From positions 496,001 to 560,000 of the forward strand of contig NZ_JAGIYY010000002.1 of assembly GCF_017813335.1 (NCBI RefSeq): 64,000 nucleotides of DNA. The letters run 5' to 3'. The position numbers and the translations under genes are program-made. Shown piece after piece: positions 52,758-62,962 of the stretch. The DNA comes from Tianweitania sediminis. Lineage in GTDB: Bacteria > Pseudomonadota > Alphaproteobacteria > Rhizobiales > Rhizobiaceae. How positions within the stretch are numbered: position 1 is the first letter of the stretch; every line of letters starts with the position of its first letter. A model generated the notes under the pieces. The model was given only the letters and a program-made list of their open reading frames with translations. It was not told where the DNA came from and did not search any database.

Positions 52758-53432
52758 ATGAAGATCCTTGTTATCGAAGATGACCGTGAAGCGGCCGACT
52801 ACCTCGAGAAAGCTTTGAACGAGGTGGGGCATACCGTGCATGTCGCTCGGGATGGAGAGTCCGGCTTTGTGCTGGCCGACAACGGCGAGTATGACGTTCT
52901 GGTGGTCGACCGGATGTTGCCGAAGCGCGACGGGCTGTCCCTCATCGCGGGCTTGCGCTCCCGCGGCAACGAAACGCCGGCCTTGATCCTTTCGGCGCTT
53001 GGGCAAGTCGATGATCGTGTCACCGGCCTGCGGGCTGGCGGCGACGATTACCTCACAAAACCCTATGCCTTTACCGAACTCCTTGCACGCGTGGAGGTCC
53101 TGAAGCGGCGCAGCGGCAGCAAAGATGTCGAGATGATCTACCGCGTCGGCGATCTGGAACTCGACCGCTTGTCCCACGTCGTCAAACGGGCAGGGCAGGA
53201 GGTAACGCTCCAGCCGCGCGAGTTCCGACTGCTTGAATATCTCATGCGTCATGCAGGCCAGGTCGTTACCCGTACGATGCTTCTCGAAAATGTCTGGGAT
53301 TATCATTTCGACCCGCAAACCAACGTCATCGACGTGCACGTCTCCCGCTTGCGCGGCAAGATCGAGAAGGGCTTCGAAACACCGGTGCTGCATACCGTCC
53401 GTGGAGCGGGCTACATGCTGAAGGCGGGGTGA
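52758..53432 (+). CDS. OmpR-family response regulator
   Basis: The 224-residue regulator begins MKILVIEDDREAADYLE, with phosphorylation site Asp51 (VLVVDRMLP) and Lys in LTKPYAF, followed by a winged helix (LQPREFRLLEYLMRHAG; VHTVRGAGYMLKAG-like end). The ATG at 52758 is preferred to the in-frame start at 52704, since the canonical receiver begins there and GGTGG lies just upstream. It overlaps the kinase gene by four bases. The neighbouring degP suggests a role in envelope stress response, not proven. Confidence 0.9.
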   Translation: MKILVIEDDREAADYLEKALNEVGHTVHVARDGESGFVLADNGEYDVLVVDRMLPKRDGLSLIAGLRSRGNETPALILSALGQVDDRVTGLRAGGDDYLTKPYAFTELLARVEVLKRRSGSKDVEMIYRVGDLELDRLSHVVKRAGQEVTLQPREFRLLEYLMRHAGQVVTRTMLLENVWDYHFDPQTNVIDVHVSRLRGKIEKGFETPVLHTVRGAGYMLKAG

Positions 53433-54886
53433 CGGTGTTTGCGCGGCTCGGCGCGACCATGCGCACCACGGCCGCTCGGTTGTCGGCCCTCTACCTGCTT
53501 CTGTTTGCGGCCTGTGCCATCCTTCTCGTCTTCTACATGACGTCCTTGTCCGGCCGCATGCTGGTCGGCCAGATCCAGAACACCATCGATGATGAGATGA
53601 ACGGGCTCGGCCGCGCATACCAGCGGGGCGGGTTGAACGCCCTTGTTCGCGTGATCGACCAACGTTCCCGTCAGCCGGGCGCCAATCTTTACCTGATCAC
53701 GGATCCTTCCGGCCGCATTCTCGCGGGGAACGTCGAGAGCCTGCAGCCGGGCGTTCTCGACCAGGCGGGATGGACGGCGTCACCTTTCGGCTATCAGCGC
53801 TATGGTGAAGACGGGCGCAATGCACGGCTGGGCGACGAGCCAACCGCAGCCACGGATGCAAGTGGAGCCATGCATCTTGCAACAGCTCTGGTGTTGAGGC
53901 TCCCCAACGACATGATCGTGATGGTAGGACGCGATCTGGGCGAGCCCGAGCGCTTCCGGCAAGTCGTTCAGCGTGCGCTGATCGTGACGCTTGGCATCAT
54001 GAGCCTCGGCGCGTTGCTGATCTGGTTTTTCGTCGGGCGAGCGGCGCTGCGGCGGATCGACCGGATTTCTGATGCCAGCCAGCGCATCATGGGCGGGGAT
54101 CTCAGCGGCAGGCTACCCGTCGAGGGCACGGGCGACGAGTTCGACCGGCTGTCGGAAAACCTCAACCAGATGCTGACCAAGATCGCGACCTTGAACGAGG
54201 GCCTGAAGCAGGTTTCCGACAATATCGCGCACGATCTGAAAACGCCGCTCACGCGACTGCGCAATCGCGCCGAAGCGGCGCTGAACCTTCCGCCAGACCC
54301 AAACGAATACCGTGCGATGATCGAGCGAACGATTGCCGAGTCCGATCATCTGATTCGCACGTTCAACGCGATCCTGATGATTTCGCGTCTGGAAGCAGGG
54401 CAATCCACGGAAGTGATCACCACGGTTGATCTCGCGACGATCGCGGCCGATGTGGCGGAACTCTATGAACCCGCCGCCGAGGAGGTGGGTGTGGAACTGC
54501 ATCTCGATATCGCGCAAGGTGCAACAGTGAACGGCAATCGTGAACTGATCGGGCAGGCTTTGTCTAACATCGTCGACAACGCGATCAAATACTCGGCCGG
54601 AGCAGGATCCGGCGCAACAAAAGTGGTGGTCGGGCTCACTGTCGCGAATGCCGAAGCACGATTGTGGGTGCGTGACAGCGGTCCCGGAATTCCAGAGGAA
54701 CAGCGGGAACGGGCGACTGAGCGCTTCGTGCGGCTCGAACAAAGCCGATCCCAGCCCGGTTCCGGTTTAGGGCTCAGCCTTGCTCGAGCAGTGATGGCCT
54801 TCCACAAAGGGCGGCTTGATCTGTCGGACGCCAATCCAGGCCTGCTGGTCAGCATGGTGTTTCCGGCGGGGGAAGGAGCGCGGTGA
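53429..54886 (+). CDS. sensor histidine kinase
   Basis: The 485-residue kinase starts at GTG 53429. It has membrane helices at about residues 20-45 and 182-205, a periplasmic sensor between them, a HAMP domain (RISDASQRIMGGDLSGRLPV), His268 in NIAHDLKTPLTRLRNR and an HATPase with NIVDNAIKYS, DSGPGI and GSGLGLSLA. It pairs with the preceding regulator. Its stop overlaps the GTG start of glnE, so the kinase and glnE are coupled in translation, as in related rhizobia. Signal unknown. Confidence 0.9.
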   Translation: MTVFARLGATMRTTAARLSALYLLLFAACAILLVFYMTSLSGRMLVGQIQNTIDDEMNGLGRAYQRGGLNALVRVIDQRSRQPGANLYLITDPSGRILAGNVESLQPGVLDQAGWTASPFGYQRYGEDGRNARLGDEPTAATDASGAMHLATALVLRLPNDMIVMVGRDLGEPERFRQVVQRALIVTLGIMSLGALLIWFFVGRAALRRIDRISDASQRIMGGDLSGRLPVEGTGDEFDRLSENLNQMLTKIATLNEGLKQVSDNIAHDLKTPLTRLRNRAEAALNLPPDPNEYRAMIERTIAESDHLIRTFNAILMISRLEAGQSTEVITTVDLATIAADVAELYEPAAEEVGVELHLDIAQGATVNGNRELIGQALSNIVDNAIKYSAGAGSGATKVVVGLTVANAEARLWVRDSGPGIPEEQRERATERFVRLEQSRSQPGSGLGLSLARAVMAFHKGRLDLSDANPGLLVSMVFPAGEGAR

Positions 54887-57840
54887 GCAAGGCGGCAGCG
54901 AGATCTTCGGCTCCTGGCGAAGCGAACTGGTTCACCCGTCCTCCGCTGCCTCTTCCGCCGGAAGGCATCGAAGCAGCCGAGCGTGCGCGGGAAGATCTGC
55001 TGGACGCGGCAGAACAGGCAGGTTGCAAGCGCCTCCAGGCCTTGTGCCAAGGCAGCGGGGGGCTGTCCTCCTTTTTGGCAAGTGCGGCATCCCTGTCCCC
55101 GTTTCTCCATAGTGTCCTGGAACGGCGGCCGCAGATCCTGGAAGCGCTTTTCGACACGGGCGTTGAACAGCGCCTGGCGCGGATCTTTGACGAACTTGCG
55201 GCTGACGTGGCGGGGGAAACCGAGGGCCAATTAATGGCTCGGCTGCGGCGTTTGAAGGGCGAGGCGCATGCGCTGATCGGCTTGGCCGATCTGTCGCGCA
55301 CCCAAGCCGCACAGGAAACGGTTCGCCAGCTGTCACAGCTTGCGGAAGCCTGCACTTGCGCCGCCGTGCGATTTCTTTTGCGCGATGCGGAGGCGTCCGG
55401 GCGCCTGAAGCTCCCTCAGCGGGACGATCCTCAAGCCGGTTGCGGCTGGATCGTGATCGGAATGGGCAAGCTCGGTGCCGCCGAGCTGAATTTCTCATCA
55501 GACATCGACCTCATCGTGATGTTCGACCCCGAGGCGCCCGCGATTGTGGATCCTGACGAGGCCGGGGATCTCTTTGTGCGGCTGACGCGCCGGCTCGTGC
55601 GCATCCTTCAAGACCGCACGGGAGACGGATATGTGTTTCGCACCGACCTGCGTTTGAGGCCTGATCCTGGGTCGACCCCGCTCGCGATCTCGGTGGATGC
55701 GGCGATGACCTATTACGAAGGGCGCGGCCAGAACTGGGAGCGTGCCGCGATGATCAAGGCCCGACCGATTGCCGGAGACGCGGCGGCGGGAGCGAGGTTC
55801 TTGAAGGAGCTGCGCCCATTCGTTTGGCGCAAGTATATGGACTTTGCCGCCATCGCGGATGTTCATTCCATCAAGCGCCAGATTCACGCCCATCGCGGCC
55901 ACGAAGCTGTGGCCGTGCGCGGCCACAACGTAAAACTCGGTCGCGGCGGCATCCGCGAAATCGAATTTTTCGTGCAGACACAGCAGCTCATCGCAGGAGG
56001 GCGGGTGCCGGAATTGCGGGGCCGCGAAACGGTCCCGATGCTCGACATGCTCGCCCAGCAAAAATGGATTGAACCGGAGACCGCTGATGTGCTTGGCAAG
56101 CACTATTGGTTCCTACGGGATGTGGAACATCGCATTCAGATCGTGGCCGACGAGCAGACCCATGTCCTGCCGGAAGACGACGAGGGTTTCACGCGCGTCG
56201 CCAGACTGATGGGCTTCGAGGACGAGGCGGCTTTCGAGCAGGTGTTTCGATCCACACTGGTGGATGTGGAACAGCACTACGCCGCTCTCTTCGAAACAGC
56301 GCCGCAGCTTTCCAGTGGACTAGGGAACCTCGTTTTCACCGGCGACGTCGACGACCCAGGCACGCTGGAGACGCTGGCAAATCTCGGCTTCGAACGACCC
56401 TCGGACATGATCCGTTTGGTGCGGGGCTGGCACTACGGCCGCTACCGCGCAACGCGGTCGGCGGAAGCTCGGGAGCGCCTGACAGAACTCACGCCCGCTC
56501 TCCTGCGGGCATTTTCCCGGGCCGGCCGTCCAGATGAAACGGCGGTTCGGTTTGACGGGTTTTTGGCGGGGTTGCCGGCGGGCATTCAGCTGTTCTCGCT
56601 GCTGCAAAACAACCAGCCCTTGCTGGACATGCTGATGGCGGTGATGAGTGCGGCACCGCGGCTGGCCGAGACGATCACGCGCTCGCCGCATGTTTTCGAT
56701 GGTCTTCTCGACCCGCGGCTTTTGTCCGAGCTGCCGAGCCGCGACTACCTTGCAGGCCGACTGCACGTGTTTCTTGAAGCCGCCACGGGTCTGGAAGAAG
56801 CACTGGACCGGTTGCGCATCTTCACGGCCGAGCAGCGCTTCCTCATCGGCATGCGCTTGTTGACGGGGCTTATCGATGCGGGTCGTGCTGGTCGCGCTTT
56901 TTCCCACCTGGCGGATCTCGCGATCGGACACGCGCTTTCAGTCGTTCAGGCCGAGATGGAAGCCAAGCATGGAAGCGTGCCCGGCGGGCGGGTCGCGATC
57001 CTCGGGATGGGCAAGCTCGGCAGTCGTGAACTGACCGCAAGTTCGGATGTCGACCTCATCCTGATCTATGACCATGATGAAGGAGCGGAGTGGTCGGACG
57101 GCGCCAAGCCACTTGCCTCCTCCCAGTACTTCGCGCGGCTCACGCAGCGTTTGATTGCCGCCCTGTCGGCGCCGACCGCACAGGGAATTCTTTACGAACT
57201 GGACCTGCGCTTGCGACCATCCGGCAACAAGGGGCCGGTCGCCACGCATATTGCAGCCTTTCGCAGCTATCAGGAGCGCGACGCCTGGACTTGGGAGCAC
57301 ATGGCGTTGACTCGCGCCCGCGCCGTTGCAGGGGATGAAAGCCTTGGGCATCGGCTCGTGGAAACGATCGACGCAGTCCTGATCAACAAGCGGCCGCTCG
57401 GCGAGCTTCGAAAGGCGGCCCGCGAGATGCGCGCCCTCCTGGAAGAAGAAAAGCCGCCGCGTGACGAGTGGGACCTGAAGCTGATGCCTGGGGGGCTGAT
57501 CGACCTGGAGTTCATCGCTCAGGTCGCTGTGCTTGCCGGCGCAGTGGAAAGCCAGGGGCGGGTGACCGGAACGGGCGAAATCCTGCGTTGCCTGTCACCG
57601 GCCTTTGTCGAGCCCGGCTCCAGGGAGGTGCTTGTGCGAGGCCACGACCTTTACACAGCTTTGACGCAGGTAATTCGGCTTTGCGTGACCGAGCCCTTTG
57701 ACGGCGAAGGCGTCCTGCCTGGCCTTTCCGATCTTCTGCTGCGAGCAACCGACCTGCCGGATTTCACCGTGCTCGAAGCGCATGTGGCGCAGACCGCGGT
57801 TGCCGTAAGAAGCGTGTTCAACGAACTGATGAAGGCCTAG
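54883..57840 (+). CDS. glnE: glutamine synthetase adenylyltransferase/deadenylylase GlnE
   Basis: The 985-residue bifunctional enzyme has two nucleotidyltransferase domains, each with the GMGKLG motif: the N-terminal one with NFSSDIDLIVMFD (Asp207, Asp209) for deadenylylation and the C-terminal one with TASSDVDLILIYD (Asp722, Asp724) for adenylylation. It controls glutamine synthetase activity in response to PII and glutamine. The GTG at 54883 overlaps the kinase stop. Length matches alphaproteobacterial GlnE. The next gene on the opposite strand begins its stop codon at the base following the glnE stop. Confidence 0.95.
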   Translation: MSKAAARSSAPGEANWFTRPPLPLPPEGIEAAERAREDLLDAAEQAGCKRLQALCQGSGGLSSFLASAASLSPFLHSVLERRPQILEALFDTGVEQRLARIFDELAADVAGETEGQLMARLRRLKGEAHALIGLADLSRTQAAQETVRQLSQLAEACTCAAVRFLLRDAEASGRLKLPQRDDPQAGCGWIVIGMGKLGAAELNFSSDIDLIVMFDPEAPAIVDPDEAGDLFVRLTRRLVRILQDRTGDGYVFRTDLRLRPDPGSTPLAISVDAAMTYYEGRGQNWERAAMIKARPIAGDAAAGARFLKELRPFVWRKYMDFAAIADVHSIKRQIHAHRGHEAVAVRGHNVKLGRGGIREIEFFVQTQQLIAGGRVPELRGRETVPMLDMLAQQKWIEPETADVLGKHYWFLRDVEHRIQIVADEQTHVLPEDDEGFTRVARLMGFEDEAAFEQVFRSTLVDVEQHYAALFETAPQLSSGLGNLVFTGDVDDPGTLETLANLGFERPSDMIRLVRGWHYGRYRATRSAEARERLTELTPALLRAFSRAGRPDETAVRFDGFLAGLPAGIQLFSLLQNNQPLLDMLMAVMSAAPRLAETITRSPHVFDGLLDPRLLSELPSRDYLAGRLHVFLEAATGLEEALDRLRIFTAEQRFLIGMRLLTGLIDAGRAGRAFSHLADLAIGHALSVVQAEMEAKHGSVPGGRVAILGMGKLGSRELTASSDVDLILIYDHDEGAEWSDGAKPLASSQYFARLTQRLIAALSAPTAQGILYELDLRLRPSGNKGPVATHIAAFRSYQERDAWTWEHMALTRARAVAGDESLGHRLVETIDAVLINKRPLGELRKAAREMRALLEEEKPPRDEWDLKLMPGGLIDLEFIAQVAVLAGAVESQGRVTGTGEILRCLSPAFVEPGSREVLVRGHDLYTALTQVIRLCVTEPFDGEGVLPGLSDLLLRATDLPDFTVLEAHVAQTAVAVRSVFNELMKA

Positions 57841-60171
57841 TCAGGCCGCGCGCATCAGCGGCTGCCGCTGGGCCGGAATGCGCACCGACACCACGGTTCC
57901 TGATCCCTCTACGGATCGAATCTTCAGCGTTCCGCCATGCAGTTCCGCCAGGGAGCGCGAGATCGCCAAGCCAAGGCCCGACCCGGTGTGGTTCTTGGAC
58001 AGCTGGTTTTGGACCTGTTCGAAAGGGCGGCCGAGTTTCTTCAGGGCGTCTCGCGGAATGCCGCAGCCATTGTCCTCGATCGTGAGCATCATGGCGCCAG
58101 CTACGTTGCGTGCGCGCACAGAGATGCGGCCGCCTTGCCCCGTGAACTTGATTGCGTTGGACAAGAGGTTGAGAGCGATCTGCTTCACCGCGCGCTTGTC
58201 GGCATGCAGCGAGATCGAGTCCGAGATCTTTGTTTCCACAGTGATGGATTTCTGCTGCGCCTGCAGCGCCACCACGCGCACGGCTTCCGTGATCAGCGGG
58301 CCAAGGTCGATTTCTTCACGATCCACGGTGAAGTGACCTGCCTCGATCTTCGACATGTCGAGAATGTCGTTGATCACGCCAAGCAGGTACGAGCCGCTCG
58401 AATTAATGTCACGGGCATATTCGACATACCGCTCCGAACCGAGTGGCCCGAAGAAGCCGTTCGCCATCAGTTCCGAGAAGCCGATGATGGCGTTCAAGGG
58501 CGTCCGCAACTCATGCGACATGTTGGCGAGGAATTCGGATTTCGCCCGGTTGGCCGCTTCGGCGCGTTCGGTTTCGCGCATATACTTGCGATTGAGATCC
58601 GCCAGTTCCACGACGCGCTCTTCTTCCGCACGCCGTGCGAGGCTGAGGTCATGGATCGTCGCCATCTGGCGCCGTTCGCTTTCCGTGAGCCGCTCCTGGT
58701 GCTGCTTCAGCTGCGTGATGTCGGAGCCCACCGACACCGTACCGCCGTCCCGCGTTTTCAACTCGTTGACCTGCAGCCACCGTCCATCCGCCACCTGGCG
58801 CTCGTAGGTTGCCGCGCCATGTGGCCCGTTCGGATTGGCGAGACGCCGCTCGGAAACGAACTTCGTCATTCGTTCCTCAACGGCGCGCCGTTCCATTCCT
58901 TCCGCCAGATCCTGCATGTTGAGGCCGGTATCTTGTGCGAATTTGCTGTTCCACATCACCAGCCGGCCTTTTGCGTCCCACAGGACGAAGGACTCCGAAA
59001 TGCTTTCAATGGCGGTGCGCAGGCGCTGGTCGGCGGCTTCCGAGCGCTGGGCCAAAGTGCGCTGTTCCGTAACATCCACCGCGATGCCGATCAGGTGGAT
59101 TTCTTCTGCGTTGGGATCCACGACGGTCGCGCGGGCCCGCATCCACACCCATTGGCCGTCCGCATGGCGCATGCGGAAGATGTGGTCGATCTGATCCGTC
59201 TGCTTCGAAACAATGCGGTTTGCCATCTCAAACAGGTCCCCGTCGTCGGGGTGGATAATCTGGGCCACCTCGCCAAACGACAGCATCGTGTCGAAAGCTT
59301 CGTAGCCAAGCATGTCATACATGGAGCGAGACCAGTACATCCGGCCGCGATGGAGATCCCAATCCCAAAGGCCGCAGCGGCCCCGCACCAGGGCAAGATC
59401 GATGCGCTGATGCGCTTCGAGGTAGATGCGATCGGCAACCCGTGCCCGCGAAGCCTGGCCGAAATAGGCATAAAGGATGATGATCATGACGCCGGCGGTT
59501 AGGACGTAGAGTGTCACGTTCAGCGAAACCGATTTGCGCCATTCCGCAAACACCGCGTCTTCCGAGACCATTGCAACGGCGGCGGCGGAGCGGTCCGGCA
59601 TCAAGCTCACCGCGGCGTACCATCTGGCGCCCCTGACAGTCACGGGAAGAACGCCGGCCCTTTCACCGAACAGGAACAGCGGCTGGCCGCCCACGATCAC
59701 CTGCTCGAGGGATCGCCCGACGAGGCCGCTTTGTTCAGGCGAGGCAGCGATCACGTTGAAGCTTGCGTCCGTGACAGCCAGGACGTGGCGCATGTTCAAT
59801 GCGCCCAGGCTGCGAGCGTAGTTCAAGGTGGTGTCGGCGTTTTGCTGGCGCTCGCCCTCGGGCAGGGCAGAGCCGTCATAGCTTTGAATGATATCGGCCG
59901 CAGCCAGGGCCAAAATAGTTTTCGCGCCGCGTTCCACTTCGTCCTGGGCGTTCATCAGCGACAGCGTACGAGCCGCTGCAACCACGATCAGGAACACGAT
60001 GATCAGCGTAGGGATGGAACGGCGAAGGATCGGCTCGGCAGCCAGAAGACGCTGATAGGCGGGATGCGCCAGGGAGCGTGCTGCTCCGGTCAGCACAGCG
60101 CGCTGACTGGTTGCCTTTGCCCGCGCATAAATGCGCCCATCGTCCGCGCGCAACGCGTCCGCCTTACCCAT
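57841..60171 (-). CDS. membrane PAS-domain sensor histidine kinase
   Basis: The 776-residue kinase has a cytoplasmic tail, a membrane helix at about 53-70, a periplasmic region with two regulatory blocks (about 75-220), a second helix near 222-242, two PAS domains (about 262-390 and 395-510), a coiled coil, His553 in NMSHELRTPLNAIIGFSELM and an HATPase domain (EDNGCGIP; GSGLGLAISRSL). The HisKA subtype is that of PleC/DivJ/PdhS-type kinases of alphaproteobacteria, so a cell-cycle role is possible. The stop complement starts at 57841, adjacent to the glnE stop, leaving no spacer. Confidence 0.88.
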   Translation of the reverse strand: MGKADALRADDGRIYARAKATSQRAVLTGAARSLAHPAYQRLLAAEPILRRSIPTLIIVFLIVVAAARTLSLMNAQDEVERGAKTILALAAADIIQSYDGSALPEGERQQNADTTLNYARSLGALNMRHVLAVTDASFNVIAASPEQSGLVGRSLEQVIVGGQPLFLFGERAGVLPVTVRGARWYAAVSLMPDRSAAAVAMVSEDAVFAEWRKSVSLNVTLYVLTAGVMIIILYAYFGQASRARVADRIYLEAHQRIDLALVRGRCGLWDWDLHRGRMYWSRSMYDMLGYEAFDTMLSFGEVAQIIHPDDGDLFEMANRIVSKQTDQIDHIFRMRHADGQWVWMRARATVVDPNAEEIHLIGIAVDVTEQRTLAQRSEAADQRLRTAIESISESFVLWDAKGRLVMWNSKFAQDTGLNMQDLAEGMERRAVEERMTKFVSERRLANPNGPHGAATYERQVADGRWLQVNELKTRDGGTVSVGSDITQLKQHQERLTESERRQMATIHDLSLARRAEEERVVELADLNRKYMRETERAEAANRAKSEFLANMSHELRTPLNAIIGFSELMANGFFGPLGSERYVEYARDINSSGSYLLGVINDILDMSKIEAGHFTVDREEIDLGPLITEAVRVVALQAQQKSITVETKISDSISLHADKRAVKQIALNLLSNAIKFTGQGGRISVRARNVAGAMMLTIEDNGCGIPRDALKKLGRPFEQVQNQLSKNHTGSGLGLAISRSLAELHGGTLKIRSVEGSGTVVSVRIPAQRQPLMRAA

Positions 60172-60319
60172 GGATGGGCTCCCAAGATTGCCGCCATTTT
60201 GATGGATCCGGCGAACGCCGCACTGCCGAATCTAACCTAAAGAATCAGACGGGATTCCCGGTGTCCAGCCCTAAACAACGAAGCCTTAACGTCTCGGGCG
60301 GAAACGTGGCAAAGAGGAC

Positions 60320-62962
60320 TCAGCCGAGTGTCCGCTCCACGATGTCTCGCAGGTCGGACGACAGGTTCGGCACCTGGCTGATCGCGACCAGCGCTTGCCT
60401 CGCCTTTTCCCGCCGCACGGGTTCGAGCGAACGCCAGGAGCGGAAAGCCGTGGCAATCCGAGCGGCCACCTGTGGGTTTCGTTGCTCTACCGCAAGCACG
60501 GCATCGCAGAACAAGGCATAGCCTGAGCCATCCGCGGCATGGAACGCGGTCTGGTTGGCCGAAGCAAAGGTTCCGACGAGCGACCGCACCCGGTTAGGAT
60601 TGTCGATAGAAAATCCGCTGTAGTCCATAAGCGCACGGACAGTCGAAACCGTTGCGGCGCCGGGTACAGTCGCCTGGATCTGGAACCACTTGTCGATCAC
60701 CAGCGGCTCCGCACGGTAGCGGGCCTCGAAATCGGCAAGTGCCGCAAGGGCTTCCGGCGTTCCGTTGTGGCGATGCGCCAGCACGGCCAAGGCGGCTGAG
60801 CGCTCTGTCATGTTGGTGGCGTCTTGGTATTGCTTTGCTGCAAGGGTGCCTTGCCCCGGTTCGCTGCAGACGTAGTCCAGCAGAGCGTTGCGCAGGGCGC
60901 GCCTGCCTGCACTCGCCGCATCGGGGCTGAAACCGCCCGTTTCGGCGAGGGCATGGTAAAGCGGGGTGAAGCGCGCTGCATTTGCCTGCGTGACGGCCGA
61001 GACAAGCCCGGTGCGGGCAGACAGGATCGCGTCCGGATCGATGTTCTGGCCGATTTCGCGCGCGATGTCGCCTTCGCCCGGCAGCGTGAGCGCAAGCGCG
61101 CGATAGGCAGGCTGCAGGCCCTCGTCACAAGCCAGGTCGCCGGCAAGCGTCAACAGTGCTGGCTCGAAACTCGGTGCAGACTGGCCAAGCACGGCGCGAT
61201 AGCCTGCGATCAGCGCTTGAGTGTAGAGGCTTGTCAGCGCCTGCCATCGGGCAAACAGATCACCGTCGAAGCGCGCGAGGAACATGCGGTCTTCCGCGGT
61301 TTGTTCCAGCGAAAGGGCAACCGGCGCCGAGAAACCGCGGTTGATCGATAGAACCGGCCTTTGATCGACACCGGTGAAGCGGATCGTTTGGTGACGCCTG
61401 CGCAGGTGGATGATGTTGCCTTCGACGCCTTCGTGTTTCGCCTGCACGGCCATTTCGCTGCCGTCGGGGGCCACCAAGCCGAATTCCAGCGGGATGTGCA
61501 TGAGGCGCTTGCGGCTTTCGGAAGGGGTGGGCGCCAGCGCCTGCTCCAGATGCAGCGTGAGTTCGCCTTTGTCCGGATCATGGCGCGTGGCCACCGTGAC
61601 GGTTGGCGTTCCGGCCTGATGATACCACAAGGCGAACTGCTGCAGATCGCGGCCTGACGCGTCCTCGAAGGCCTTCAGGAAATCCTCGATCGTCGCGGCT
61701 TCGCCATCGTGGCGCTGGAAATAAAGGTCCATGCCGCGACGGAAATCGCGCGGGCCAAGGATGGTGCGGATCATGCGCACCACTTCCGATCCCTTCTCGT
61801 AGACCGTGGACGTATAGAAGTTGTTGATCTCGCGATACCGGCGTGGACGTACCGGATGCGCAAGCGGTCCCTGGTCTTCAGGGAATTGGTGCGCCCGCAG
61901 AGCGCGAACTTCCGCAATGCGCTTCACGGGACGTGACCGCTGATCCGCCGAAAACTCATGGTCGCGGAAAACGGTGAGCCCCTCCTTGAGGCAGAGCTGA
62001 AACCAGTCCCGGCAAGTGATTCTGTTGCCTGTCCAATTGTGGAAATATTCGTGGGCGATCACCGCTTCGATGCCCGCGTAATCGGCATCGGTCGCGGTGG
62101 CTTCGTCAGCGAGTACGTATTTGTCGTTGAAGATGTTGAGGCCCTTGTTTTCCATAGCCCCCATGTTGAAGTCCGACACGGCAACGATGTTGAAGACGTC
62201 GAGATCATATTCGAGGCCGAACACCTCCTCGTCCCAGCGCATGGAGCGCTTCAGCGCATCCATGGCGTAGAGCGCACGCTCTTCCTTGCCGTGTTCGACA
62301 TAAATCCCGAGTTCCACCTGTCGGCCGCTGGCCGATTGGAAGCTGTCCTTGATCGAGCCAAGGTCCCCCGCCACGAGCGCAAACAGGTACGAGGGCTTCG
62401 GAAAGGGATCGTGCCAGATAGCGAAATGGCGGCCATCGGCGAGCGGTCCGCTTTCGACGGGGTTGCCGTTGGACAAAAGCAGAGGCGCTTCCGCCCGGTC
62501 AGCCTCCAGCCGCACCGTGTAAACGGACAGGACATCCGGCCGATCAAGAAAATAGGTGATGCGGCGGAAGCCTTCGGCTTCGCATTGTGTCGTGTAATTG
62601 CCGCCGGAGCGGTAAAGACCAGACAGCGCCTTGTTGTCTTCCGGTGCCACTTCGGTCTCGATCGTAAGGGTGAACGAGGCTGCGTTCGGCAGCGCGTGGA
62701 TCACCAACTGGTCCGGTGAGGCCGTATACGCATCCGGCGCCAAAGGCGCTCCGTTGATGGCGATCGACCGCAAGGTGAGCTCATCCCCGTCCAGCACGAG
62801 CTTGCTTGTACTGGGCGCACCCGTGCGGGTTTGAACATGAAGTTCGGCCTGGACGAGCGTGTGCTTGGGATGGAGCCGGAAAGTCAGCTTGGTTTCCGGA
62901 ATCAGGAACGCGCTCGGCCTGTAATCCTCGAGCTTGAAAACCTGTCCTTGGTCGACGCGCAT
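60320..62962 (-). CDS. pepN: aminopeptidase N
   Basis: The 880-residue M1 metallopeptidase has GAMEN at residues 268-272 and the zinc site HEYFH with His304, Glu305, His308 and the third ligand Glu327 (KEGLTVFRDHEF). It removes N-terminal residues from peptides in the cytoplasm; length and the ERAP-like C-terminal helices agree with E. coli PepN. The ATG at 62962 is preferred to the GTG at 62992, because the sequence MRVDQGQVFKLEDYRP is the usual family opening and AAAGG lies before it. It is followed by the PAS kinase upstream region. Confidence 0.95.
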   Translation of the reverse strand: MRVDQGQVFKLEDYRPSAFLIPETKLTFRLHPKHTLVQAELHVQTRTGAPSTSKLVLDGDELTLRSIAINGAPLAPDAYTASPDQLVIHALPNAASFTLTIETEVAPEDNKALSGLYRSGGNYTTQCEAEGFRRITYFLDRPDVLSVYTVRLEADRAEAPLLLSNGNPVESGPLADGRHFAIWHDPFPKPSYLFALVAGDLGSIKDSFQSASGRQVELGIYVEHGKEERALYAMDALKRSMRWDEEVFGLEYDLDVFNIVAVSDFNMGAMENKGLNIFNDKYVLADEATATDADYAGIEAVIAHEYFHNWTGNRITCRDWFQLCLKEGLTVFRDHEFSADQRSRPVKRIAEVRALRAHQFPEDQGPLAHPVRPRRYREINNFYTSTVYEKGSEVVRMIRTILGPRDFRRGMDLYFQRHDGEAATIEDFLKAFEDASGRDLQQFALWYHQAGTPTVTVATRHDPDKGELTLHLEQALAPTPSESRKRLMHIPLEFGLVAPDGSEMAVQAKHEGVEGNIIHLRRRHQTIRFTGVDQRPVLSINRGFSAPVALSLEQTAEDRMFLARFDGDLFARWQALTSLYTQALIAGYRAVLGQSAPSFEPALLTLAGDLACDEGLQPAYRALALTLPGEGDIAREIGQNIDPDAILSARTGLVSAVTQANAARFTPLYHALAETGGFSPDAASAGRRALRNALLDYVCSEPGQGTLAAKQYQDATNMTERSAALAVLAHRHNGTPEALAALADFEARYRAEPLVIDKWFQIQATVPGAATVSTVRALMDYSGFSIDNPNRVRSLVGTFASANQTAFHAADGSGYALFCDAVLAVEQRNPQVAARIATAFRSWRSLEPVRREKARQALVAISQVPNLSSDLRDIVERTLG

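Noticed and set aside
57937-59502. 521-codon + strand frame inside the PAS kinase gene
   Set aside because: The - strand kinase is complete with all catalytic boxes; the + frame lacks any domain.
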